Positions 8,629 to 15,423 of a DNA stretch of 44,166 bases are shown here, piece by piece. The stretch is taken from contig CAADVS010000073.1 of assembly GCA_900752545.1 (NCBI GenBank), positions 1 to 44,166 on the forward strand, given 5' to 3'. The position numbers and the translations under genes are program-made. This DNA comes from an uncultured Collinsella sp. (GTDB taxonomy: Bacteria > Actinomycetota > Coriobacteriia > Coriobacteriales > Coriobacteriaceae). The notes beneath the pieces were generated by a model. That model was given only the letters and a program-made list of their open reading frames with translations. It had not been told where the DNA came from and searched no databases. The stretch's first letter is position 1. Each line of letters begins with the position of its first letter.

Positions 8629-9306
8629 ATGTCGCTGCGCGGTGGAATCGGATTGCCTGAACTTCCCATCAAGGATGGGCACGAGTTTCGGCTTGGCATT
8701 ATGGGCGGCACCTTTGACCCGATTCATTACGGGCACTTGGTAACCGCTGAGCAGGCGCGTGAGTCCCTTGACTTGGACGCCGTGCTCTTTATGCCTGCGG
8801 GCTCGCCTGCCTTTAAGCTCGACAAACCGGTGACGCCTGCTGAGGACCGTTATGCCATGACGGTCCTCGCGACCGCCGCGAACCCGGCCTTTTTGGCAAG
8901 CCGCTTCGAGATCGATCGTGCCGGTGTCACCTTCACAGCCGATACGCTGCGTGCCCTTCGCGAGTTTTACCCGCCACAGGTGAAGCTTTATTTTATTACG
9001 GGTGCCGATGCGATTATCGATATTGTAACCTGGCACAATGCAGATGAGATTGCCGAACTGGCAACCTTTATTGCTGCGACGCGTCCCGGCTTTGACATCG
9101 ATACGGCCCGGGCGCGGATTAAGGAATCGGGACTGCCATTCGACGTTCGCTATATTCAGATTCCGGCGCTGGCGATTAGCTCGACCAACATTCGCAAGCG
9201 GGTTGCTCGCGGCATGAGCGTGCGCTATCTTACGAGCGAGTCCGTGCTCGGCTATATCCGTAAGCGCGGCCTGTATGCCGATCTTGGGCAAGACGATTTT
9301 GATTGA
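8629..9306 (+). CDS. nadD: Nicotinate-nucleotide adenylyltransferase
   Basis: 225 residues. Adenylates nicotinate mononucleotide to deamido-NAD in NAD synthesis. The nucleotidyltransferase signature GGTFDPIHYGH carries the HxGH motif (His33, His36), and the second signature ISSTNIR is at 183-189. The ATG lies 3 nt after the obgE stop. About 20 residues precede the usual family start; an internal start closer to RLGIMGG cannot be excluded. Order obgE-nadD-yqeK-rsfS is a widely conserved arrangement. Confidence 0.95.
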   Translation: MSLRGGIGLPELPIKDGHEFRLGIMGGTFDPIHYGHLVTAEQARESLDLDAVLFMPAGSPAFKLDKPVTPAEDRYAMTVLATAANPAFLASRFEIDRAGVTFTADTLRALREFYPPQVKLYFITGADAIIDIVTWHNADEIAELATFIAATRPGFDIDTARARIKESGLPFDVRYIQIPALAISSTNIRKRVARGMSVRYLTSESVLGYIRKRGLYADLGQDDFD

Positions 9307-9318
9307 TGGGGGAGAACG

Positions 9319-9927
9319 TTGTCGGTAGAAGAACAGTTTGAGGACGACGAGCGCGCTCTCTTGACGCGTATCCACGAGTTGCTCGATGTGCGCATGAAGG
9401 ATAAGCGTAAGCGCTACGTGCATTCGCTCGGGGTTGCCGAGACTGCGTTGCACCTAGCCGAGGTGTACGGTGTCGACCGCTTTGATGCCGCTGCCGCCGG
9501 CCTGATCCATGACTGGGATAAGGTGCTCTCCGACGACGAGCTGGTCACGCGCGCTCTGCATTATGGCATTAAGATTGCCGGCTCTCCGTCTGCCGCGACG
9601 CCGCTTTTGCATGGCCCGGTTGCCGCCTATGAGCTTCCGCAGCTTTTTCCCGAGCTGTCGCCGGCGGTCTTTCAGGCTGTCGACCGTCACACCGTGGGCG
9701 CTTGCGACATGACGCCGCTTGATATGGTGGTCTTTGTGGCCGATGCCATCGAACCCAACCGCCACGGCGATTATGCCCATGCGCTGCGTAAGATGGTGGG
9801 GAAGTCCTCACTCGACGAGTTGTTCTTCTCCTGTTTTGCGCAGGGTCTGGTCTATGTGATCCAGACCGGGCGTTATCTTTATCCCACGGCTATTACGATT
9901 TACAACCATTATGCCCAGCTGCGCTAG
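9319..9927 (+). CDS. yqeK: HD-domain bis(5'-nucleosyl)-tetraphosphatase, YqeK family
   Basis: 202 residues, TTG start behind GGGGGAG. HD-domain metal ligands are visible: His35 (KRYVHSLGV), the HD pair His64-Asp65 in GLIHDWDK, and His98 in LLHGPVA. YqeK proteins hydrolyse Ap4A symmetrically to ADP. Position between nadD and rsfS matches the Firmicutes and actinobacterial operon. The product could act as a general HD phosphohydrolase, but context makes YqeK the best call. Confidence 0.92.
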   Translation: MSVEEQFEDDERALLTRIHELLDVRMKDKRKRYVHSLGVAETALHLAEVYGVDRFDAAAAGLIHDWDKVLSDDELVTRALHYGIKIAGSPSAATPLLHGPVAAYELPQLFPELSPAVFQAVDRHTVGACDMTPLDMVVFVADAIEPNRHGDYAHALRKMVGKSSLDELFFSCFAQGLVYVIQTGRYLYPTAITIYNHYAQLR

Positions 9928-9954
9928 CTCGGGCTGTCTAGAAAGAGGTATTCC

Positions 9955-10410
9955 ATGGCCGACGAGACCATGACCGACGAGCAGATTCTTGAAGGTGTGG
10001 AGCACAAGAGTTTCGTTGCCACGTCCGACCGCACTGCCGCCTCGCTGTCCGCGAGCGGTGTTGCCGCCGAGGATGTCGCCCGCGCCGCCGCGCAGGCCGC
10101 CTACGACAAGAAAGGCGAGGACATTCAGGTGCTCGACCTGACTGAGCTTTCCGATGTGTGTGACTACTTTGTGCTTGCCACCGGTACCAACAACCGCCAG
10201 GTCGATTCGATCGTCGACGAGATCGAGGAGAAAGTCGCCGAGGCTTGCGGCGAGCACCCGTTTTCCATCGAGGGTCGCGAGCAGAAGACCTGGATGCTCA
10301 TGGACTACGGTTCGGTTGTCGTCCACGTCTTCACTCCCGAGGCGCGCGAGTTCTACCGTCTCGAGAAGCTCTGGGGTGACGCCCCCCAGCTTCCCCTCGA
10401 CCTCCTCTAG
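9955..10410 (+). CDS. rsfS: Ribosomal silencing factor RsfS
   Basis: 151 residues. Binds bL14 and blocks subunit joining when nutrients are scarce. The family core runs from about residue 42 to the end: DVCDYFVLATGTNNRQVDSI and then GREQKTWMLMDYGSVVVHVF. The first ~38 residues are an extra, low-conservation extension compared with the usual ~110-115 residue protein. The start ATG follows AAAGAGG. Last gene before a strong terminator. Confidence 0.93.
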   Translation: MADETMTDEQILEGVEHKSFVATSDRTAASLSASGVAAEDVARAAAQAAYDKKGEDIQVLDLTELSDVCDYFVLATGTNNRQVDSIVDEIEEKVAEACGEHPFSIEGREQKTWMLMDYGSVVVHVFTPEAREFYRLEKLWGDAPQLPLDLL

Positions 10411-10451
10411 TAGCTCATTTGGGACGGGGTTTTAGCTAACCTTTACCGTTC

Positions 10452-10493
10452 GCCGGGCAGCTGCATCATTCGCAGCTGCCCGGCTTTCTTTTT
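10452..10493 (+). terminator. Strong intrinsic terminator between rsfS and dinB
   Basis: A perfect 13-bp stem (GCCGGGCAGCTGC at 10452-10464 with its complement at 10472-10484) encloses a 7-nt loop and is followed by TTTCTTTTT. It ends the obgE-rsfS transcript. It lies just past the 3' end of the convergent dinB, but there is no A-rich run upstream of the stem, so it is mainly a + strand terminator. Confidence 0.92.
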
Positions 10494-10503
10494 GTCTAAG
10501 GGA

Positions 10504-11757
10504 CTAATCGTTGAAGCGGGATTGACGGCCGAAGGATAGGGCGGTGTCGCCGAACTTGTCTCGGACGGCGTCGATGGCGACCGAGAGGTCGCGACGGTCG
10601 CTGGATTGGGCTCCGCGGTCGTCGATTTCGCAGAACAGGTCGGTCTGGATACCGCCCTGATGGTAAAAGTCGCTCATGCCGACGCCCGCCAAGCGCACAT
10701 GCATCCCTTCCTGCCAGATGTTGTCGAGCAGTTCGAGCGCCACTGCCACGAAGATGTTCTCATCGTCGGTCGGATGGGGCAGCCGGCGCTGTGCCGAGCG
10801 ACCGCTTCCATACGAATACTTGAGTTTGAGTGTCACCGTGGCACCCGTTAGTCCCTGACGGCGCAGGCGGCGTCCCACTGACTCTCCCAACAGCGCAATC
10901 GCCGCTTCGATGTCCTCACGCTCAGTCAAATCTTTCGCAAAGGTGCGTTCATTGCTGACCGACTTGACCTCGCGCTCTTCATCGAGGCTCGTGACTTCGG
11001 AGAGTTCGAGTCCCAGCGCACGCTGGCGCATGCGTTCGCCGTTGATGCCAAAAATAGAGGCCAAGGTGGATTCCGGTGCGCGGGATAGCTCGCCGAGCGT
11101 GTAGATGCGCATGCGGCGCAGCCGCTCCTCGGCCGATCTCCCGATGCCGCTCATGGCAGATACCGGCAGCGCAGCCAAAAAGCGCTGCTCGGTTCCGGGG
11201 CGCACGATGGTCAGCCCAAACGGCTTGTCCCGCTCGCTTGCGATCTTTGCGACCGTCTTGTTGCAGCCCACGCCAATTGAGCAGGTCACTCCCAGCGCTG
11301 CGACGCGGTCGCTTATGCGCCGCGCAACCAGCAGCGGGTCCTCGGGTGCAAAGCGACCCGGTGTGATATCGATAAAGGCTTCGTCGATGGATACGCGCTC
11401 AACGCGCGGGGTCTCGTCGGCGAGAATCGCCATGACCTGAGCGCTGACCTCGTGGTAGCGATCGAAATGCCCATGCGTCCAAATGGCCTGCGGACAGAGG
11501 CGCCGTGCCTCGGCCGAGGGCATGGCAGAGTGCACGCCAAAGCGACGTGCCTCGTATGAGCAGGTGGACACGACGCCGCGGGAATCGGCATCGCCGCCCA
11601 CGATGAGTGGCTTGCCGCGCCACTCGGGATGATCGAGCATCTCCACGCTCGCAAAAAACGCATCGAGATCCATGAGGCCCACCGCCGGCCCCGTCCAGGG
11701 CGGCGGCGTGACGCCCGCAGCATCCTCATAACCGTATGTATGTTCGCGTCTTTTCAT
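10504..11757 (-). CDS. dinB: DNA polymerase IV (Y-family translesion polymerase)
   Basis: 417 residues. Metal-binding motifs are present: GLMDLDAFFASVE (Asp30, Asp32) and RVSIDEAFID (Asp125, Glu126). The thumb helix-hairpin-helix (SGIGRSAEERLRRM) and little-finger region follow. There is an N-terminal extension of ~25 residues before the usual start. No ribosome binding site is visible upstream of the ATG, while TATACT lies only 7 nt upstream, suggesting a leaderless message. No GAAC-N4-GTTC LexA box was seen upstream. It is convergent to rsfS and divergent from rpsP. Confidence 0.94.
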   Translation of the reverse strand: MKRREHTYGYEDAAGVTPPPWTGPAVGLMDLDAFFASVEMLDHPEWRGKPLIVGGDADSRGVVSTCSYEARRFGVHSAMPSAEARRLCPQAIWTHGHFDRYHEVSAQVMAILADETPRVERVSIDEAFIDITPGRFAPEDPLLVARRISDRVAALGVTCSIGVGCNKTVAKIASERDKPFGLTIVRPGTEQRFLAALPVSAMSGIGRSAEERLRRMRIYTLGELSRAPESTLASIFGINGERMRQRALGLELSEVTSLDEEREVKSVSNERTFAKDLTEREDIEAAIALLGESVGRRLRRQGLTGATVTLKLKYSYGSGRSAQRRLPHPTDDENIFVAVALELLDNIWQEGMHVRLAGVGMSDFYHQGGIQTDLFCEIDDRGAQSSDRRDLSVAIDAVRDKFGDTALSFGRQSRFND

Positions 11758-11763
11758 GGCATG

Positions 11764-11769
11764 AGTATA
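11764..11769 (-). promoter_or_regulatory. Candidate -10 element of dinB
   Basis: On the minus strand TATACT ends 6 nt before the dinB ATG at 11757, which would place the transcription start at or next to the A of the ATG. The -35 region (around 11787-11792, CGCACC on this strand) is weak. Confidence 0.4.
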
Positions 11770-11873
11770 CCGCGCAGCTCATGTGGGGTGCGTGGATGTG
11801 CTTGCAAATCGCGAATTCTTGTCTAAGATATGGATTTGCCTTCGACTACACTGAAGAAGTTGGTCTCACGGAC

Positions 11874-11902
11874 TTCACCTGCCCGCGTCGATGGCGTATT
11901 AT
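11874..11902 (+). promoter_or_regulatory. Candidate promoter of rpsP operon
   Basis: TTCACC at 11874-11879, 17-bp spacer, TATTAT at 11897-11902. A second possibility upstream is TTGCAA (11802-11807), 16 bp, TAAGAT (11824-11829). Either would start transcription between the divergent dinB and rpsP genes. Confidence 0.5.
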
Positions 11903-11958
11903 GTTCAACTGTTTGTTTGTAGTTGCAGCCTAAAGCTGCTTGGTTGGAGGAGTTTCCT

Positions 11959-12300
11959 TTGGCAGTCAAGATTCGCCTTGCTCGTCACGGCGCTAAGAAG
12001 CGTCCGTACTACCGTGTCGTCGTCGCCGATTCCCGCGCCCCGCGTGACGGTCGTATCATCGAGGAGGTTGGCCGCTACAACCCGATGACCGCCCCCAAGA
12101 CCATCAACCTCGATCTCGAGAAGATCGCTGACTGGCAGTCCAAGGGCGCTCAGCTCACCGACGCTGTCGCTGCTCTGGTCAAGGCCGCCAACGAGGGCGA
12201 GAAGACCGAGACCGTCGTCAAGAAGTCCAAGAAGCAGCTCGCCAAAGAGGCCGAGGCCGCTAAGGCTGCCGCTGAGGCCGCTGAGGGCGCCGAGGAGTAA
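11959..12300 (+). CDS. rpsP: Small ribosomal subunit protein bS16
   Basis: 113 residues from a TTG start, chosen because TTG-GCA-GTC gives (M)AVKIRLARHGAKKRPYYRVVVADSR, the canonical S16 N-terminus, with TGGAGGAG upstream. A longer frame from 11923 is rejected. The last ~30 residues (Lys/Ala/Glu rich, e.g. AEAAKAAAEAAEGAEE) extend beyond the S16 core. First gene of the rpsP-khpA-rimM-trmD-lepB unit. Confidence 0.96.
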   Translation: MAVKIRLARHGAKKRPYYRVVVADSRAPRDGRIIEEVGRYNPMTAPKTINLDLEKIADWQSKGAQLTDAVAALVKAANEGEKTETVVKKSKKQLAKEAEAAKAAAEAAEGAEE

Positions 12301-12303
12301 ATC

Positions 12304-12588
12304 GTGCCTGAGGTTGACGCTGCACAGCTCGAGGGTGAGGCAATGCTCTCAGATCGCATCGCCGATCTCGTCGAATATCTCGTTGTTCAGATCGTCGACG
12401 ACCCGGATTCCGTGAGCCTTGAGGTCATCGACGGTGACGACGCCTCCACGATTGAGGTTTCGGTTGCCGAGGATGACGTCGCTAAGGTCATCGGCCGTCG
12501 TGGCCGTACCATCAAGGCCATTCGCACGCTCGCCCGTGCACTGGCCGCTCGCCTCGACACTGCTGTCGAGGTAGAGGTTCTGGGCTAG
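12304..12588 (+). CDS. khpA: KH-domain RNA-binding protein KhpA
   Basis: 94 residues from GTG at 12304, with GAGGAG 6 nt upstream. An ATG at 12343 (starting MLSDRIADLVEYL) would give the usual ~80-residue length and also has a GAGG upstream, so the start is uncertain. The single KH domain carries the GxxG loop in VIGRRGRTIKAIRTL. KhpA binds RNA, often with KhpB/Jag, and is normally encoded between rpsP and rimM as here. Confidence 0.92.
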   Translation: MPEVDAAQLEGEAMLSDRIADLVEYLVVQIVDDPDSVSLEVIDGDDASTIEVSVAEDDVAKVIGRRGRTIKAIRTLARALAARLDTAVEVEVLG

Positions 12589-12592
12589 GACC

Positions 12593-13114
12593 TTGAGGTC
12601 CCAGTACAAAAACATCGCCCGTGTGGTCAAGCCGCACGGAAGGAAGGGGGAGGTCCTCGCGCAGCCGCTGCGGGGGCTTCCTTCTGTATTAGAGCCGGGT
12701 ATGCGCGTCGCCCTGACGCCGCCGGCGCTCAAGCGCGACCGTTTTTGCACGGTCGTATCCGTCACCGATACGGGCGATGGCGATCTGGTCTCGTTTGAGG
12801 GCATTGACGACTTGACGGCCGCCGAGGGCATCACGGGATGCTACGTGCTGGCAAATCGTGACGATTTTGAGCTCGATTCGCTCGACGCTGCCTATACCGA
12901 CCTGATGGGTCGCGAGGTGGTCGACGAGCGCTTCGGTTTGCTCGGTACGATCGTCGAGATCATGTCGACGCCCGCCAACGATGTTTGGGTTGTCGAGGGC
13001 AATCGGTACGGCGAGGTGCTGATTCCCGTGATCGAGCAGGCTGTGCTCGATCTTCCCGATCAGGGGACAATTTCCGTCCGCGTTATGGACGGTTTGATCG
13101 ATATGGACAAGTAG
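12593..13114 (+). CDS. rimM: Ribosome maturation factor RimM
   Basis: 173 residues, TTG start with the TAGGA of the khpA stop region serving as ribosome binding site. The N-terminal RimM domain (NIARVVKPHGRKGEVLAQPL) is followed by a PRC-barrel domain (DLMGREVVDERFGLLGTIVE, then EVLIPVIEQAVLDLP). Assists 30S assembly around uS19 and 16S helix 33b. It sits 4 nt behind khpA and 10 nt before trmD. Confidence 0.94.
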   Translation: MRSQYKNIARVVKPHGRKGEVLAQPLRGLPSVLEPGMRVALTPPALKRDRFCTVVSVTDTGDGDLVSFEGIDDLTAAEGITGCYVLANRDDFELDSLDAAYTDLMGREVVDERFGLLGTIVEIMSTPANDVWVVEGNRYGEVLIPVIEQAVLDLPDQGTISVRVMDGLIDMDK

Positions 13115-13124
13115 GGAGGATAAC

Positions 13125-13883
13125 ATGCTGATCGAGACCCTTTCGGTCTTTCCCGAGATGTTTGAGCCCGTCATGTCCACATCGATCTTGGGCCGCGCCC
13201 GCAAGGCCGGCCTTTTTGATTTTAAGGCCTATAACCTGCGTGACTGGACGCACGACCGCCATCGTACCGTCGATGACGAGCCGTACGGCGGCGGGCAGGG
13301 CATGCTCATGAAGGTCGAGCCTATCGCAGAGGCCATCGAGGCTATTAGCTCCGAGGGTCCCAAGCCCACTGTGGTGTTCTTTACCCCCTGTGGCGAGCCT
13401 TTTACGCAGCATGTGGCCGAGCGCCTGCTCAAAAGTGAGCGCCTGCTGTTTGTGTGTAGTCGCTACGAGGGCGTCGACGAACGTGCATATGCGTATGCCG
13501 ACGAGCGTCTGTCGATCGGCGACTATGTGCTTACGGGTGGCGAACTTCCCGCTATGGTCGTTGCCGATGCTGTCGTACGCCTGATTCCCGGCGCCCTGGG
13601 CGACGAGATGAGCAATGTGGACGAGTCGTTCTCGACCGCCGAGGACGGAGGCCTGCTCGAGTACGCGCAGTACACCCGCCCCGCCGAGTTCAACGGCGAG
13701 GGCGTGCCGCCGGTGCTCGTGAGCGGCGACCACGCCAAGGTTGACGCCTGGCGCCGTAAGAATGCCATCGAGCGCACCTGCCGCTGGCGTCCCGACCTGA
13801 TCGAGACGGCGCGGCTTACGCCCGAGGAGCGCGCATACGCGCAAGAGATCCTGGACGCATCGTATTCGAAGAGCGAGGAGTGA
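13125..13883 (+). CDS. trmD: tRNA (guanine-N1-)-methyltransferase
   Basis: 252 residues, ATG behind GGAGG. Makes m1G37 in tRNAs reading CNN codons and prevents +1 frameshifts. SPOUT knot signatures are intact: PYGGGQGMLMK at ~54-63, SRYEGVDER at ~112-120 and SIGDYVLTGGE at ~130-140. The C-terminal domain with WRRKNAIERTCRWRPDL is complete. Located between rimM and lepB in the standard order. Confidence 0.96.
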   Translation: MLIETLSVFPEMFEPVMSTSILGRARKAGLFDFKAYNLRDWTHDRHRTVDDEPYGGGQGMLMKVEPIAEAIEAISSEGPKPTVVFFTPCGEPFTQHVAERLLKSERLLFVCSRYEGVDERAYAYADERLSIGDYVLTGGELPAMVVADAVVRLIPGALGDEMSNVDESFSTAEDGGLLEYAQYTRPAEFNGEGVPPVLVSGDHAKVDAWRRKNAIERTCRWRPDLIETARLTPEERAYAQEILDASYSKSEE

Positions 13884-13885
13884 GA

Positions 13886-14449
13886 ATGGTTCCTTCGCAG
13901 CATTCCGTGCTAAAGGGTGCGTTTGAGTGGATCGCGGTCGTCGCCATCGCACTGGTCGCCACCTTCTTGATTCGCTCGTTTGTGGTCGAACCCTTTGTGG
14001 TGCCCACCGGCTCCATGGAGTCCACGATCGAGATCGGCGACCAGATCCTGGCGCAAAAGGTGAGCCTTGAGCTCGGCCGCCCCGTCAGCCAAGGCGATAT
14101 TGTGGTGTTCCACAACCCAGATGGCACCTCCGAGCATGATGTTCTCGTCAAGCGTGTTATTGCCACGGCCGGCCAGACGGTCGACCTTCAGGACGGCAAG
14201 GTGGTCGTTGACGGCCAAGCGCTCGACGAGGGCTATACGACCGGCATGAGCTGGCCGCTTTCGGTCCAAGCTCCCGGCGCTCAGGTAAGCTATCCCTACA
14301 CCGTTCCCGACGGGTGCGTGTGGGTGATGGGCGACAACCGCGAAAACTCTGCCGACTCGCGCTACTTTGGTCCCGTTGATCGCTCTGATTTGATCGCCGT
14401 GGCGCTTGTGCGCTACTGGCCGCTCAACCGCATCGGCACTATCGACTAA
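13886..14449 (+). CDS. lepB: Signal peptidase I
   Basis: 187 residues. ATG at 13886 is preferred over an in-frame GTG at 13880 because GAGGAG lies at the right distance from the ATG. One membrane anchor (~14-32) precedes the catalytic domain outside the membrane. The Ser/Lys dyad is visible: Ser43 in PTGSMEST and Lys89 in VLVKRVIA. Box E, GDNRENSADSRYFGPV, is present. Cleaves signal peptides of exported proteins. Its start lies 2 nt after the trmD stop codon. Confidence 0.95.
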   Translation: MVPSQHSVLKGAFEWIAVVAIALVATFLIRSFVVEPFVVPTGSMESTIEIGDQILAQKVSLELGRPVSQGDIVVFHNPDGTSEHDVLVKRVIATAGQTVDLQDGKVVVDGQALDEGYTTGMSWPLSVQAPGAQVSYPYTVPDGCVWVMGDNRENSADSRYFGPVDRSDLIAVALVRYWPLNRIGTID

Positions 14450-14508
14450 AAACCGCTATAGTACAGAACCTAACCGTGTAATCGTTTCGACGAGGGGATA
14501 TTAGAGGC

Positions 14509-15420
14509 ATGAACGCTTCATCGCTTTCCTTCCAAGACATCATCCTGCGCCTCCAGCAGTACTGGGGCGAGCAGGGCTGCGTCATTATGCAGCCCTATGA
14601 CTCCGAGGTCGGTGCCGGTACCTTCCACACCGCGACCACGTTGCGCTCGCTCGGTCCTGCCGAGTGGCGCACCTGCTACGCTCAGCCTTGCCGCCGTCCC
14701 GCCGACGGCCGCTACGGCGAGAATCCCAACCGCATGCAGCACTACTATCAGTTCCAGGTGCTCATCAAGCCGTCGCCGGTCAACGCCCAGGAGCTCTACC
14801 TGGGGTCTCTTGCCGCTATCGGTCTGGACCCCAACGACCATGACGTTCGTTTTGTCGAGGACGACTGGGAGAGCCCGACGCTGGGCGCCTGGGGCCTTGG
14901 CTGGGAGGTCTGGCTCAACGGCATGGAGGTCACGCAGTTTACGTACTTCCAGCAGGTGGGCGGCATCGAGGTCGACCCTGTGCCCGTCGAGATTACCTAT
15001 GGTCTGGAGCGCATCGCCATGTACGCTCAGGGCGTCAACTCCGTCTACGACCTGGTGTGGAGCTATCTGCCCGATGGCACGCCGATGACCTATGGCGACG
15101 TGTTCCTGGAGAACGAGCGCGAGTTTAGCGCCTACAACTTTGAGGTCGCCAACGTCGAGATGATGCGTCAGAAGTTTGACGACTACGAGGCCGAGTGCCA
15201 CTCCTGCCTTGAGCGCAAGCTGCCGCTGCCCGCTTACGACTGCGTCATGAAGTGCAGCCATGCCTTCAACCTGCTCGATGCTCGCGGTGCGCTGTCCGCG
15301 GTCGAGCGTGCTAACTACATCCTGCGCGTCCGCGCCGTCGCCAAGGCGTGCTGCGAGGCCTATATGGCCGAGGTCGCTGGAGTCAACGAGAATGCCGACC
15401 AGGAAGGCGAGGTGGCGTAA
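14509..15420 (+). CDS. glyQ: Glycyl-tRNA synthetase alpha subunit
   Basis: 303 residues. Catalytic alpha subunit of the bacterial alpha2beta2 glycyl-tRNA synthetase. The family start SFQDIILRLQQYWGEQGCVIMQPYD is directly recognisable, followed by GAGTFHTATTLRSLGP and QPCRRPADGRYGENPNR. The C-terminal ~20 residues are less conserved. glyS follows after 3 nt. A TATAGT hexamer at 14457-14462 might be the -10 of a promoter, but no good -35 is visible. Confidence 0.97.
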   Translation: MNASSLSFQDIILRLQQYWGEQGCVIMQPYDSEVGAGTFHTATTLRSLGPAEWRTCYAQPCRRPADGRYGENPNRMQHYYQFQVLIKPSPVNAQELYLGSLAAIGLDPNDHDVRFVEDDWESPTLGAWGLGWEVWLNGMEVTQFTYFQQVGGIEVDPVPVEITYGLERIAMYAQGVNSVYDLVWSYLPDGTPMTYGDVFLENEREFSAYNFEVANVEMMRQKFDDYEAECHSCLERKLPLPAYDCVMKCSHAFNLLDARGALSAVERANYILRVRAVAKACCEAYMAEVAGVNENADQEGEVA

Positions 15421-15423
15421 GCC

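Noticed and set aside
11758..11958. LexA/SOS box upstream of dinB
   Set aside because: No GAAC-N4-GTTC-like palindrome was found in the dinB-rpsP gap.
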